Part shown: positions 51,010 through 60,057 of the stretch, piece after piece
Position numbering within the stretch: the first letter of the stretch is position 1
How the letters are laid out: every line of letters begins with the position of its first letter
Source: Izhakiella australiensis
Lineage (GTDB): Bacteria; Pseudomonadota; Gammaproteobacteria; Enterobacterales; Enterobacteriaceae
Assembly: GCF_002006995.1 (NCBI RefSeq)
Contig: NZ_MRUL01000001.1
Coordinates: 372,001-436,000, forward strand
Direction of reading: 5' to 3'
Length of the DNA stretch: 64,000 nucleotides
The notes under the pieces: generated by a model
What the model saw: only the letters and a program-made list of their open reading frames with translations
Databases searched by the model: none
Told to the model about the DNA's origin: nothing
Translations under genes and position numbers: made by a program

Positions 51010-51927
51010 TCAGAGTGCGGCAGTCGCTTTTACAGCGTTAATTTTTTCCTCTGAATACACCATCATTGTCGAGCCGCTAATGGCCAGCACGATGCCGATA
51101 AATGCCCAGAACCCCGGCATTGACTGATAGATAATCAGCGAAAGAACCGCAGTCAGAACCGGCGCCAGCGCATTGGTGCATGGGGCGATAATCGTTGCTT
51201 TACCGCGCGACAGCGCCATCACCAGGCAGAGCGCGCCAACGGCGTTCAGCAGCTGAATAAACGCCGTGGAGAGGGTCGCCATCAGCGGATAAGAGGCCCC
51301 TTTGTCCGCCAGCATTAACCAGGCTACCGGCGCTAAAATGATGCCGGTCAGGGTCATATAGCCAAAGATGGAGCTGTCGTGAACGCCCTGATTGGCCGCC
51401 TGTTTCATAAAGAACGCCTGCACGCCCCAGGCAACGCAGATAAGCACCGAATAGACCAGCCACAGCAGGCCGTTAGCTTGCTGCCCGTCGCTACTGCTGA
51501 TGCTGAAGGTCACAATCGACAGCAGTGCCAGCACGACGCCAATCGACCCCAGTTTATTTACCCGTTCTTTCAGCAATGCCAGCGACATGATGACGGTAAT
51601 CGCCGGCGAAATAGAGATAATCGGGAACACCAGGTAAGCCGGCGCGCCCATCGCCAGCGTTTTAAACAGCAGCAGCTGCCCACCGGCGCCGGTGAAGCCA
51701 ATCAGACAGCCATAAAAAATAGCTTTACCGGAGAAGTCAAAACGCTGGCCACGCAGGGCGAAATAGCAGGGAATCAGCATGGTTAGCGACCAGATAATAT
51801 ATATCCACTGATCCGGGTAGCCGTAATGCGTTGTTGGCCAGGCGCTAAACGCGCCCCACACGCCCCAGGTAACGACCACCATAAAGGTGTAAACAATCCA
51901 GCTTTTATTATTCACATCAACCCCCAT
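51010..51927 (-). CDS. DMT-superfamily permease (EamA type)
   Basis: The 305-residue protein has ten predicted helices in two EamA halves (first half about residues 10-140 with FPIISISPAITVIMSLALLKERV; second about 160-292 with CTNALAPVLTAVLSLIIYQ). The cluster suggests it imports the sugar freed by the GH27 enzyme, but EamA proteins also export metabolites, so direction and substrate are unknown. The ATG at 51927 overlaps the kinase stop; a GTG at 51915 (VNNKSW), five bases after GGGGG, is an equally good start. Confidence 0.83.
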   Translation of the reverse strand: MGVDVNNKSWIVYTFMVVVTWGVWGAFSAWPTTHYGYPDQWIYIIWSLTMLIPCYFALRGQRFDFSGKAIFYGCLIGFTGAGGQLLLFKTLAMGAPAYLVFPIISISPAITVIMSLALLKERVNKLGSIGVVLALLSIVTFSISSSDGQQANGLLWLVYSVLICVAWGVQAFFMKQAANQGVHDSSIFGYMTLTGIILAPVAWLMLADKGASYPLMATLSTAFIQLLNAVGALCLVMALSRGKATIIAPCTNALAPVLTAVLSLIIYQSMPGFWAFIGIVLAISGSTMMVYSEEKINAVKATAAL

Positions 51928-52888
51928 GTACTGTCAGTTGTTTTAACGCCTGTCCGGAAAGTGGCGTACCATTTAATTTTGCCGCGTATATTGCTGCCCC
52001 CAGGCTTGGGGGATATTCAGGCAGAGAAATATGATAATTGCCGTTCAGCTTTGATAATTCGTAGGCAAAGGCTTCCAGAATAATGTCATTGCCTTTGAAT
52101 ACGCCGCCGGAATAAGAGACGCGGATATTCTCATTGGCGGCGAATCCCAGTGACGATCTCAGGGTATCGACCATCAGCGCCAGCTCATGGGCCGCCTGAA
52201 AAAATATTTCGCGGGTTTTTTTATCGCCGCCGGTTGCCGCTTCGCAGGCCAGCTGGGCCAGTGACGCGATTTTGCCGCGTTCTCCCTGCCACTGGTTAAA
52301 CACCAGATCGCAGATATCCAGATCGTTGCCGCAGGGGTAGTGCTCATGTATCAAATCGTAGAGGATATCTTTCGTCAGGCGGCCATCCGCCATGCGTGAA
52401 AACAGGTTCAGTGCCTGACAGCCGATCCAGTAAGCGCTGCCTTCGTCGCTGAACAGCTCGCCCCAGCCGCCGCAGCGCGCCTTGCGGCCGCGCAGTTCGC
52501 CATAGGCGATCGAGCCGGTGCCAGAAACGATGTTAATGCCATCCTGGCAGCCGAGGCTGGCGGCCCAGCCGCAGATCATGTCGTTGTCGCAGCGGTAACG
52601 CTCCGTGCTCAGCAGCGCCTGGGGTATGGCGTCCAGACGGGCGACATCCGCAGACACTTCACCGTACGCCGGCAGGCCAAGAAAGGTGTACGTTATATCC
52701 GCCGGGGTGATCCCCGCCCGGCGACAGGTTTCTTCAATTCCTTTGAGTACGGTTTCCCGGGCTTTATCCATGCCGACGCCAAGGTAGTAACAGGTTGCCG
52801 ATTCATGCCTTGCCAGCACTTCGCCGTCGCTGGTGATCAGCACGAATGCCGTTTTAGTTCCGCCGCCATCCACACCAAGAAAAATCAT
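51917..52888 (-). CDS. BadF/BadG-type sugar kinase (N-acetylhexosamine kinase-like)
   Basis: The 323-residue ASKHA-fold protein opens with the phosphate-1 loop MIFLGVDGGGTKTAFVL. It continues with NDMICGWAASLGCQDGINIV and GTGSIAYG (phosphate-2), CGGWGELFSDEGSAYWIG and VSYSGGVFKGND (adenosine region), as in N-acetylglucosamine kinases of this family. It probably phosphorylates the imported hexose or hexosamine. The ATG at 52888 is preferred, with GGGAG eight bases upstream; the in-frame start at 52903 is less likely. It follows the GatZ-like gene by 21 bases and overlaps the permease gene. Confidence 0.87.
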   Translation of the reverse strand: MIFLGVDGGGTKTAFVLITSDGEVLARHESATCYYLGVGMDKARETVLKGIEETCRRAGITPADITYTFLGLPAYGEVSADVARLDAIPQALLSTERYRCDNDMICGWAASLGCQDGINIVSGTGSIAYGELRGRKARCGGWGELFSDEGSAYWIGCQALNLFSRMADGRLTKDILYDLIHEHYPCGNDLDICDLVFNQWQGERGKIASLAQLACEAATGGDKKTREIFFQAAHELALMVDTLRSSLGFAANENIRVSYSGGVFKGNDIILEAFAYELSKLNGNYHISLPEYPPSLGAAIYAAKLNGTPLSGQALKQLTVHGG

Positions 52889-52909
52889 TGCATCATCTCC
52901 CAAAGTCTC

Positions 52910-54184
52910 TCAATGACAGGCTGCGGCATAGTCGCGCAATACGTCGGTTATCCGATCGCGTACCAGGGCCTGTGGTTCGTTGGCAAGCTGCTGCTGGCGT
53001 ACGCGCAGGTACTGCTGCGGCAAATACTGGCTTAATAACGGCAGCGGAATTTCCTCGTCGGCAAGATTAGTCAGCAAGCGATCGACCGCCGCCTGCACCT
53101 GCTTGTCAGGCCAGTAATAACGCAGGCGATCGGAATAGCTATAATGACGTGAGAAGTGCTGTTGGCGATCGTTACCGGCATAATATTTCTGCCAGAAATT
53201 TGGCTGTGCCACCATGGTTTGTTCAAGGCAGGCGCGCAGATTGCTGCACTGCCCGGCGGGCAGCAGCTCGCGTTCGATATTCTCCAGCGCATACAGCGCT
53301 TCACGCAGGGCAAAGGTCAGGGCAGGGCCAACTTTCAGAATGGCAAAATGGCCGTCAACCAGCGCGCGATACGCCTGTGGGGTCTGGTAGTCCGTTGAAT
53401 GGGCTTCAAACACCATGTGTGGGTAGTCATTGATGAACTGGCTGAGCGAGCGCGCTTTCTCCGGGATAAAATCAACCACCTCATCATGCGAAAATTCAAC
53501 GCCCGGTTGAACCACAAGGCCAATAACTCGCGGCCAGATATCTTCCAGCTGTTGGCTGGCAAATGCCTGACGATGCGCCTCGATGGTCGCGCGCGCCGCC
53601 GCAACCTCGGTGACCTGCAGTTCATCCAGCGACTCCTGCGCGCCGCCGGGCACCGGCACTTCGGTGCCGATAACGTACACCAGATTCCGCTGGCCAAAAT
53701 GCTCCTGGCTGGTTTGTTCACACACTTTCGCCAGCCTGGCCGCGCGTCCGGCGACGATTTCATCGCTTAGCGGCTGCGGGTCGCCCGCGCAGGACATACT
53801 GCAATCAAGATGGATTTTGCTAAAGCCGGCGGCCACATAGCATGCAACCAGCACGTCTGCTTTTTCCATCGCCTGCTCTGCTGGCAGGTGCTGCCAGCGA
53901 TTGGGACCAAGATGATCGCCGCCAAGGATCAATCGCGCCGGGTCGAATGCCAGCGTTTTGGCTTGTTCGAGCAGACGCTGGTGAAAATCCTGTGGCGTCA
54001 TGCCGGTGTAACCGCCTTCCTGATCGACCTGGTTCGATGTGGCTTCGACCAGCAGCAAATCGTTGCGCTCAATGGCAAAGCGCATTGCCGCCTCGATAGC
54101 CCACGGATGCGCCGAACACACCGAAGTGATGCCAACGCGTTCTCCCTGCTTATGTCTGGCAATAAGCCCTGATAAATCCGTCAT
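52910..54184 (-). CDS. GatZ/KbaZ family protein (tagatose-phosphate pathway)
   Basis: This 424-residue protein belongs to the family annotated as the non-catalytic subunit of tagatose-1,6-bisphosphate aldolase (GatZ, KbaZ/AgaZ). Conserved blocks are [78 protein letters not shown] and [11 protein letters not shown]. No GatY/KbaY aldolase lies in the window. Some members of this family act alone as 4-epimerases on tagatose 6-phosphate, which would fit its orphan state; this is inference. GAGG precedes the ATG. It is the first gene of the galactoside operon. Confidence 0.9.
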   Translation of the reverse strand: MTDLSGLIARHKQGERVGITSVCSAHPWAIEAAMRFAIERNDLLLVEATSNQVDQEGGYTGMTPQDFHQRLLEQAKTLAFDPARLILGGDHLGPNRWQHLPAEQAMEKADVLVACYVAAGFSKIHLDCSMSCAGDPQPLSDEIVAGRAARLAKVCEQTSQEHFGQRNLVYVIGTEVPVPGGAQESLDELQVTEVAAARATIEAHRQAFASQQLEDIWPRVIGLVVQPGVEFSHDEVVDFIPEKARSLSQFINDYPHMVFEAHSTDYQTPQAYRALVDGHFAILKVGPALTFALREALYALENIERELLPAGQCSNLRACLEQTMVAQPNFWQKYYAGNDRQQHFSRHYSYSDRLRYYWPDKQVQAAVDRLLTNLADEEIPLPLLSQYLPQQYLRVRQQQLANEPQALVRDRITDVLRDYAAACH

Positions 54185-54627
54185 GTTCGCCTCTTAATAT
54201 TTCTTTGTCTTTCGTTTCATTTCGATTTAACTTTGATTGAACATAACGAAAGAAATAGAAAATAGCAATCGGCCTGTCATAGGATTAAAAAATGATAGTG
54301 AAAGATAGTGATCCTGTGCACAGTTTAAATGAAAGCAAAAGAAACTTTTTGCTCAGAGGCGAAGGGCGCACGGCGCAAAACGAAAGCACAAGACGGCTTA
54401 CTGCCAGCGCTGAGTCAGTCGGAATTCACCTCAGCGCCTTTCAGCGATGTGGTTAAGGGCAGACTGCGCACCGGAAGGCGAAAATCAGCAAAGAAAGAGA
54501 ACGAAAAGCGAAAGGAAAGGGGGGGAGGAGGTACGGACGATTGAGCAAAGCAAAGCGCCGGGCTGTCATAGCGCCAGCGGCAAACCCAGGCGCTGGCAGC
54601 AAAGCAGCGCCGGTAGCCGGACGGCGC
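54185..54627. promoter_or_regulatory. Regulatory region upstream of the galactoside operon
   Basis: These 443 bases precede the GatZ-like gene and follow the GntR gene, both read leftward. They hold TTTCG-type motifs: an exact AgaR-core match (54210-54223), a looser opposite-strand match at 54493-54506 (12 of 14) and a partial one (TTTCGTTTTG, opposite strand) at 54376-54385. A perfect palindrome CTGTGCACAG lies at 54314-54323 and a direct repeat GATAGTGA at 54294-54311. No protein is supported; the reading frames here are purine-rich artefacts. Confidence 0.6.
54210..54223 (+). promoter_or_regulatory. AgaR-type operator upstream of the GatZ-like gene
   Basis: TTTCGTTTCATTTC matches all 14 positions of the core TTTCRTTTYRTTTY that I recall for AgaR, the DeoR-family repressor of galactosamine/N-acetylgalactosamine genes in E. 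coli. It lies 26 bases upstream of the GatZ-like start codon, where a bound repressor would block the leader or promoter. No DeoR-type gene is present in the window, so the regulator would act in trans. Confidence 0.62.
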
Positions 54628-55266
54628 TTAAACTCCGCTGCCCTGGCGGTCTTCAACCTGCAGGATATGCTCTTTTATCCGCGCTTCTAACAGAGCGGCG
54701 TCTTTCAGCCTGATGGCTTCTACGATGGCAAAGTGTTCAGCGGAAGATTTTAATATTCTTGCGTGGGATTTCCACTGGCCGATGGCGGCAGAAGGAACGC
54801 GGCTGCGAATATCGAAAATCAGCTCGATCAAATCCTTATTCGAGCAAGGCTTAAGCAGCGCGTGATGAAACTTTATATTGGCCTCAAAAAGCTGTAGCAC
54901 GCTACCGTGGTAGACGTGGTTATCAAACAGCTGCGCGCAGGCTTCCAGTGCGCTAAATTCCGCAGCGGTGATGTTTTCAATGATATCTTTCGCGACGGCG
55001 GATTCCAGAATCGCCCTGATTTCAGAAATATTATTGCGCTGCTTTTCATCAAGCCGGTAAACGTGGTAGCCGCGATTCGGTACGTGCTGTACCAGCCGTT
55101 CGATCACCAGCTGGTCGAGTGCGCGGCGCACATCGTTGCGCGAACATGCATAGCGCTCGGCCAGCTCGATCTGTTTCAACCAGGTTCCGGGTAAAAACTT
55201 ACCCATATTGATATCTGTTGCCAGCAGGGAGGCAACCTCATTCAGCGCGCTTTTATTCTGTTTCAT
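54628..55266 (-). CDS. GntR-family transcriptional regulator with FCD domain
   Basis: The 212-residue protein has an N-terminal winged helix (about residues 5-70, LKQIELAERYACSRNDVRRAL with recognition helix, then VPNRGYHVYRL wing). A helical FCD effector domain follows (about 78-205) with EIRAILESAVAKDII, FHHALLKPCSNKDLIE and HFAIVEAIRLKDAALLEARI, whose Asp/His residues bind a metal and an organic acid or amino-acid-like ligand in this family. It is divergent from the hydrolase/ABC importer operon and probably controls it. Control of the galactoside operon downstream is also possible. Confidence 0.87.
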   Translation of the reverse strand: MKQNKSALNEVASLLATDINMGKFLPGTWLKQIELAERYACSRNDVRRALDQLVIERLVQHVPNRGYHVYRLDEKQRNNISEIRAILESAVAKDIIENITAAEFSALEACAQLFDNHVYHGSVLQLFEANIKFHHALLKPCSNKDLIELIFDIRSRVPSAAIGQWKSHARILKSSAEHFAIVEAIRLKDAALLEARIKEHILQVEDRQGSGV

Positions 55267-55468
55267 TATGCCAACCTTCCTGATTCAGCGTCGTAACCGC
55301 ATCGGCATTACCCATCGTCTGCAATATATTTTTCGGTATCTCAGTAAGTTAACCAATTTTAGCTTAATACCTGCAGCTGGCGGCAGAAAATTTTTTACCC
55401 GCTGATGGCGGCTTACAGATTTGAATTGTGACACACACCATAACTTTTGTGAATAGATTGTTAATTAT

Positions 55469-55480
55469 ATTGGCGCCAAT
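55469..55480. promoter_or_regulatory. Palindrome in the GntR/hydrolase divergent region
   Basis: ATTGGCGCCAAT is a perfect 12-base palindrome located 54 bases before the hydrolase ATG, inside the 267-base divergent intergenic region. A second CCAA/TTGG pairing (CCAATTTTGG, 55476-55485) overlaps it. It is a reasonable candidate operator for the adjacent GntR/FCD regulator. No clear -35/-10 pair was identified. Confidence 0.5.
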
Positions 55481-55533
55481 TTTGGTAATGTGATTGACTA
55501 GAAATAAAGCAACCCATTATTGCAAGGCCACCA

Positions 55534-56424
55534 ATGAGCGAATTAATTGAATCTAAAGAAAAAACAGGCGAAGAGCGTGATAATCAGGCGGCGCGTAATC
55601 TGCAGCTTTACTATCGCGGCAGCACCACCATTTTCTCTTCACGCCACGACCCGCGCTTTCAGTTTTGCATGTATGTGCCGCCAGATTTTGACCAGAACAA
55701 AAATGATTACCGGCTGCTGATTGCGGTGCATGGGACCGGCCGGGCGATGGTGCAGTATCGCGACGCTTTTGCTGAATTCGCGCGCTACAACCGTTGCGTT
55801 GTTCTGGCGCCGCTATTTCCGGTCGGCCCGCTGGGTGACGGTAACTCACACGGTTTTAAATACATCATCGAGCAGGACCTGCGCTATGACCAGATTCTGC
55901 TCGCGATGGTGGAAGAAATCAGCAGCTCGCTGAATCATGATTTTGGCCGCTTTCTGCTGTTTGGCTATTCAGGCGGCGGCCACTTTGTCCATCGCTTCCT
56001 GTTTATTCATCCGGAGAAAGTGCTGGCCGTGTCTATTGGCGCGCCCGGCTCCGTGACGCTGCTGGATGAAGACAAAGAGTGGTGGGTCGGCGTTAAGAAT
56101 TTTGCGGCGCTGTTTGGCAAGCCGCTGAATTATGAGGCGTTAAAGCAGGTTTATGTTCAGCTGGTGGTGGGCAAAGTCGACATTGAAACCTGGGAAATCA
56201 CCCACCGGCCTGGCGGGCGTTACTACCTGCCGGGCTGTAACGATGCCGGCGTCACGCGCATTGAACGTAATACCTCTTTGCTAAACAGCCTGCGATCCCA
56301 CGGGGTGAATGCCGTGCAGAATATCGTGCCAAACGTTGGCCATGACGGAGTTAAAGTTGTTGATCAGGTTAAAGATTTTTTCTTTAGCGTACTTGAGCGC
56401 GTCAATGCAGGAGAGAAACAATGA
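55534..56424 (+). CDS. Alpha/beta hydrolase, esterase/peptidase-like
   Basis: The 296-residue cytoplasmic protein (no signal peptide) has an alpha/beta hydrolase fold: oxyanion region LLIAVHGTGRAMVQYRDAF, nucleophile elbow LFGYSGGGHFVHRF (Ser in G-Y-S-G-G), and a late histidine in VPNVGHDGVKVVDQV, with an acidic residue expected near KVDIETWE. It resembles polyhydroxybutyrate-depolymerase-like and phospholipase-like esterases, but the substrate is not known. AAGG precedes the ATG. Its stop overlaps the next gene by four bases (ATGA), so it opens the peptide-importer operon. Confidence 0.82.
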   Translation: MSELIESKEKTGEERDNQAARNLQLYYRGSTTIFSSRHDPRFQFCMYVPPDFDQNKNDYRLLIAVHGTGRAMVQYRDAFAEFARYNRCVVLAPLFPVGPLGDGNSHGFKYIIEQDLRYDQILLAMVEEISSSLNHDFGRFLLFGYSGGGHFVHRFLFIHPEKVLAVSIGAPGSVTLLDEDKEWWVGVKNFAALFGKPLNYEALKQVYVQLVVGKVDIETWEITHRPGGRYYLPGCNDAGVTRIERNTSLLNSLRSHGVNAVQNIVPNVGHDGVKVVDQVKDFFFSVLERVNAGEKQ

Positions 56425-57533
56425 CCCAGCCATTTCCCCTGATTGAAATTTCAGGTTCACCGTTTGAACGGGGCTGCCAGTACGGTGAGCAGGCAAAGGA
56501 TCGTATTCACGCCAGCGTGGCTATCTACGGTGACCAGCTGGAAACGCTGGGGGTTAGCGGCGATCAGCGTCATCAGCTTATCGAAGTATTCCGCCAGGCG
56601 ATTGCTCAGTTCGACCCGGCCTATGTTGAAGAGATGCGCGGTATTGCCGAAGGCGCGGGCGTCAGCTTTGAGTCTATCGTGATGATTAACGCGCGTACCG
56701 AGGTCATTGCGCAGGCCAGACGGCAGAAAGAGCAGGACGACGTGCATGACGAATCAATCAAAGATGGCTGCACCGGAGCGCTGATCCTGCCGCAGCGCAG
56801 CGAGAGCGGCAAGCTGATCCACGGGCAGAACTGGGACTGGCGCGCCGAGTGCGCAGAAACCTCGGTGGTGGTCAAAATCGCCCGCGATGACGGTCCTGAT
56901 ATCCTGACCTTTGTTGAAGCCGGTGGACTGGCGCGCAGCGGTATGAACAGCGCCGGCATCGCGATTACCGCCAACTACCTGCGCTGCGAGCGCGACTATC
57001 GCCAGCGCGGCGTGCCGCTGTCGCTGATTCGGCGCAAGGCGCTGGAGCAGCAGCATTTCGCTCTGGCGCTGCGCGCGGTGGCGAGCACGCCCAAATCCTG
57101 CTCCAACAACATGATGCTCAGCCATAAAGAGGGGGTGGCGATTAACTTCGAATGTGCGCCGGACGAGAGTTTCACCCTGTATCCCGAAAACGGTCTGCTG
57201 GTGCACGCCAATAACTGGGTAACGGCAGCGGCGCTGGCCAAAATCCGCGAAGAGGGGATTTCAACCTCGCCGGATACTCTTTACCGCCGCTGGCGGGTGA
57301 CTGAATTACTCAACCAGAAAGATAAGCTTAATCAGCAAGATTTAAAAAACGCCTTTTTCGATGATTTTGGCACGCCTTACTCGGTATGCCGTCCGCCACG
57401 CCCGGGATTTAACAGCGACCTGTCTGCCACCGTCGCCATGATCGTCATGACGCCGGCAGATGGGGTTATGGATGCCGTGCCCCTTCCGGCGCTCAACAAG
57501 GTTTTCACGCGCTATACGCTCAACTGTGATTAA
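56421..57533 (+). CDS. C45-family Ntn hydrolase (acyl-CoA:6-aminopenicillanate acyltransferase-like)
   Basis: The 370-residue protein belongs to the C45/AAT family of self-cleaving Ntn hydrolases. The predicted autoproteolysis site is G116-C117 in KDGCTGALILP, making C117 the N-terminal nucleophile of the beta chain; isopenicillin N acyltransferase cleaves at a DGCT site too. GQNWDWRAE, EAGGLARSGMNSAGIAITAN and HANNW are also conserved. It should hydrolyse or transfer acyl groups at amide bonds. It has no signal peptide and is followed 11 bases later by a solute-binding protein gene, so it probably processes an imported amide or peptide conjugate in the cytoplasm. Confidence 0.88.
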   Translation: MTQPFPLIEISGSPFERGCQYGEQAKDRIHASVAIYGDQLETLGVSGDQRHQLIEVFRQAIAQFDPAYVEEMRGIAEGAGVSFESIVMINARTEVIAQARRQKEQDDVHDESIKDGCTGALILPQRSESGKLIHGQNWDWRAECAETSVVVKIARDDGPDILTFVEAGGLARSGMNSAGIAITANYLRCERDYRQRGVPLSLIRRKALEQQHFALALRAVASTPKSCSNNMMLSHKEGVAINFECAPDESFTLYPENGLLVHANNWVTAAALAKIREEGISTSPDTLYRRWRVTELLNQKDKLNQQDLKNAFFDDFGTPYSVCRPPRPGFNSDLSATVAMIVMTPADGVMDAVPLPALNKVFTRYTLNCD

Positions 57534-57544
57534 TGAGGGTTACT

Positions 57545-59098
57545 ATGAAAAAGATAATATCTGGCGCGCTGGCAACGCTTTCGCTGCTTGGCTCCACCCA
57601 GCTGCAGGCCGCTGACAGTAAAGTAATTAATTTTGCACTTAATCAGGATATCCGCAGCGATCAGCCGGGGGTAAACCGCGACGGCAACACGGATGATGTG
57701 CTGAATCACGTTGTTGAGGGACTGGTAGGTTATCGCGAGGATGGCACGGTCGGGCCAATGCTGGCCGATAAATGGGACGTGGGCGACGGCGGTAAAAGCT
57801 ACATCTTCCACCTGCGTCATGGCGTCAAGTTTCATAACGGCGACAGTCTGACGGCAAAAGACGTGGTTTGGAGCTGGCAGCACTGGAACGATCCTAAAAC
57901 GCAGTGGCGCTGCGTGCATGAGTTTGACGGCAGCGGCTTGATTCACGTTACCAACGTCAGCGCGCCGGATGATTACACCGTGGTGATGACGCTGGAAAAA
58001 CCGGCGGCGCTGTTTCTCGACACCCTGGCCCGTAACGACTGCGGCCAAACAGCGATTGTCAGCCCGAAATCTGTCGGCCCGGACGGCAAGTGGTTGAAAC
58101 CTGTCGGCACCGGTCCCTTCACCTTTGCGCAATGGAAGCACGGGGAATATGTCTCCCTGAAGCGCTTCGATCAGTACAGCGCGCGACCGGGCCAGCCGGA
58201 CGGCTTCGTCGGCGGTAAGAAAGCGCTGGTTGATGAAGTCCGGTTTATGGTCGTGCCTGATGCCGCCACGGTAAAAGCCGGGCTGGTTTCCGGCGCCGTG
58301 GACCTGGCGCAGGTCAGTCCGATTGACGGTAGCGATCTGAAAAAAAATCCTGATATCAAGCTGGAAGTGGCGCCAAATGCCCAGCGACACGTCCTGCTGA
58401 TTCAGACCAATGACCCGCTGTTGAAGAATCCCAAAATGCGTCTGGCCATTGCCTCGGCTCTGGACAGTGAACAGATTGCCACCGGCACCAGCCAGGGGAT
58501 GGCGAAAGCCTCCAACTCGAATATTTCCACCGCTTCCGCCTTTTATAAAGACGCAGAAAAGCAGGGCTATAAATACGATCCCGCCCGCGTTGCTCAGCTG
58601 CTGAAAGAAGCCAACTATAAAGGCGAGACGATCGATATTATCGCCAATAAGCGCTCGACCGTTCCCAGCTACGACATGGCGATTATCATCCAGGCGATGC
58701 TGCAGGCTGCCGGCATCAACGCCAAAGTTTCCACCATGGAATGGGCCACGCAGCTTGAGCGCTATCAGGCCGGTCGCTACCAGATGATGACCTTTACTTA
58801 CTCCGCGCGCTTTAACCCGGCGCTGGCGTTTGAACAAATCGTCGGCGATAAGAGCAAACAGTCGCGCAAAGTCTGGGGCGATCCTCAGGCTATCGCCCTG
58901 ACCGATCAGCTCGGCGAAACGGACGATCAGCAAAAGATCCAGTCGCTGACCGATCAACTGCATAAGCTGATGATCGAGCAGACGCCGCTGATTGTGTTCT
59001 ACCCCGGCCTCGACATCGTTGCGCATCGCAAGTCCATTACCGGTTACAAAGCTTGGCTGGCCGCTTCGGCAAGGCTGTGGAACGTCGAAAAATCCTGA
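57545..59098 (+). CDS. Peptide-type ABC transporter substrate-binding protein
   Basis: The 517-residue family-5 solute-binding protein has a signal peptide (MKKIISGALATLSLLGSTQLQA, cleaved before ADSK) and typical blocks NHVVEGLVGYREDGTVGPML, YIFHLRHGVKFHNGDSLTA, VGTGPFTFAQWKHGEYVSL and RLAIASALDSEQIA. The ligand is unknown; context suggests an acylated peptide or amide. The start is the ATG at 57545 with GAGGG five bases upstream; an ATG at 57533 overlapping the previous stop has no such site. It shares an operon with two permease genes and a fused ATPase gene. Confidence 0.93.
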   Translation: MKKIISGALATLSLLGSTQLQAADSKVINFALNQDIRSDQPGVNRDGNTDDVLNHVVEGLVGYREDGTVGPMLADKWDVGDGGKSYIFHLRHGVKFHNGDSLTAKDVVWSWQHWNDPKTQWRCVHEFDGSGLIHVTNVSAPDDYTVVMTLEKPAALFLDTLARNDCGQTAIVSPKSVGPDGKWLKPVGTGPFTFAQWKHGEYVSLKRFDQYSARPGQPDGFVGGKKALVDEVRFMVVPDAATVKAGLVSGAVDLAQVSPIDGSDLKKNPDIKLEVAPNAQRHVLLIQTNDPLLKNPKMRLAIASALDSEQIATGTSQGMAKASNSNISTASAFYKDAEKQGYKYDPARVAQLLKEANYKGETIDIIANKRSTVPSYDMAIIIQAMLQAAGINAKVSTMEWATQLERYQAGRYQMMTFTYSARFNPALAFEQIVGDKSKQSRKVWGDPQAIALTDQLGETDDQQKIQSLTDQLHKLMIEQTPLIVFYPGLDIVAHRKSITGYKAWLAASARLWNVEKS

Positions 59099-59115
59099 AA
59101 GGGTGAGGGGTAAAT

Positions 59116-60057
59116 ATGTTTCAGTTTCTGTGTACGCGGATTCTGACCGCCATACCGACGCTGTTTCTGGTGATGATTCTGGTGTTTTTACTCACCAGAA
59201 TGGTGCCGGGCGACCCCGCGTTGCTGATGCTTGGCGATATGGCATCGGAACAGACCCTGGCCGACCTGCGCCATACCATGGGATTAGATCAAAGCCTGGT
59301 CAGCCAGTTTGTTATTTGGTTCAGTCATATCTTCCAGGGTGACTTTGGCCATTCGATTCAAAATGGCCAGGCGGTGTTACCGCTGATCCTGCAGCGCTTT
59401 AGTGTGACGCTGAGCGTCGTGCTGGCGGCCATTGTTATCGCGTCGCTGCTGGCGGTGCCCGCAGGCATGCTGGCCGCATGGAAACAGAACTCCCGACTGG
59501 ATATCGGCGTGGTGACCGCGGCGACCCTGCTGTTGTCGATTCCCAGCTTCTGGATGGGGCTGCTGATCCTGATGGCTTTCGGCCTGCAACTCGGCTGGCT
59601 ACCGGTGGTGGGTTACGTTTCGGTCGCTGATAACTTTGAAAAAGGCATGCTTTATCTGCTGATGCCGGTCGCCACGCTGGTGCTGGTGGAGGTCGGTGCG
59701 CTGGTGCGGATGATGCGCGCCAGCACCCTCGAAGTGCTGCGGCTGGATTATGTCTCACACGCCCGTGCCAAGGGGCTGCGCGAGCGAACCGTGCTGTCGC
59801 GGCACGTGTTCCCTAACGCTTTTGGCCCGACCTGGACGCTGATCGGCCTGACCATGGGCCACTTGCTGAGCGGCGTCGCGGTGACAGAAACCGTATTTAG
59901 CCTGCCGGGTTTAGGGCGGCTGCTGGTCGATGCGATTTATGCCCGCGACTATCCGGTTATCCAGGGCTGCATGCTGTTTATCGCCGCGCTTTACGTGTTG
60001 ATAAACCTGACCGTCGATGCGCTGTATCCGCTGTTTAATCCGAGGGTAACCGCATGA
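59116..60057 (+). CDS. ABC transporter permease, DppB type
   Basis: The 313-residue inner-membrane permease has six helices. Its N-terminus, FQFLCTRILTAIPTLFLVMI, and the MVPGDPALLMLGDMA loop are typical of the DppB/OppB half. The EAA loop reads DYVSHARAKGLRERTVLSRH and contacts the ATPase. GAGGGG precedes the ATG. The stop overlaps the next permease by four bases. Confidence 0.94.
   Translation: MFQFLCTRILTAIPTLFLVMILVFLLTRMVPGDPALLMLGDMASEQTLADLRHTMGLDQSLVSQFVIWFSHIFQGDFGHSIQNGQAVLPLILQRFSVTLSVVLAAIVIASLLAVPAGMLAAWKQNSRLDIGVVTAATLLLSIPSFWMGLLILMAFGLQLGWLPVVGYVSVADNFEKGMLYLLMPVATLVLVEVGALVRMMRASTLEVLRLDYVSHARAKGLRERTVLSRHVFPNAFGPTWTLIGLTMGHLLSGVAVTETVFSLPGLGRLLVDAIYARDYPVIQGCMLFIAALYVLINLTVDALYPLFNPRVTA

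Noticed and set aside
54329-54713. Small frames in the purine-rich stretch upstream of the galactoside operon
   Set aside because: They are Lys/Arg/Glu-rich low-complexity translations without ribosome sites; the stretch is better explained as regulatory sequence.
57530-59026. A 498-residue open frame antisense to the substrate-binding protein
   Set aside because: It mirrors the codon pattern of the opposite gene, shows no domain, and its opposite strand encodes a complete, recognisable binding protein with signal peptide and ribosome site.
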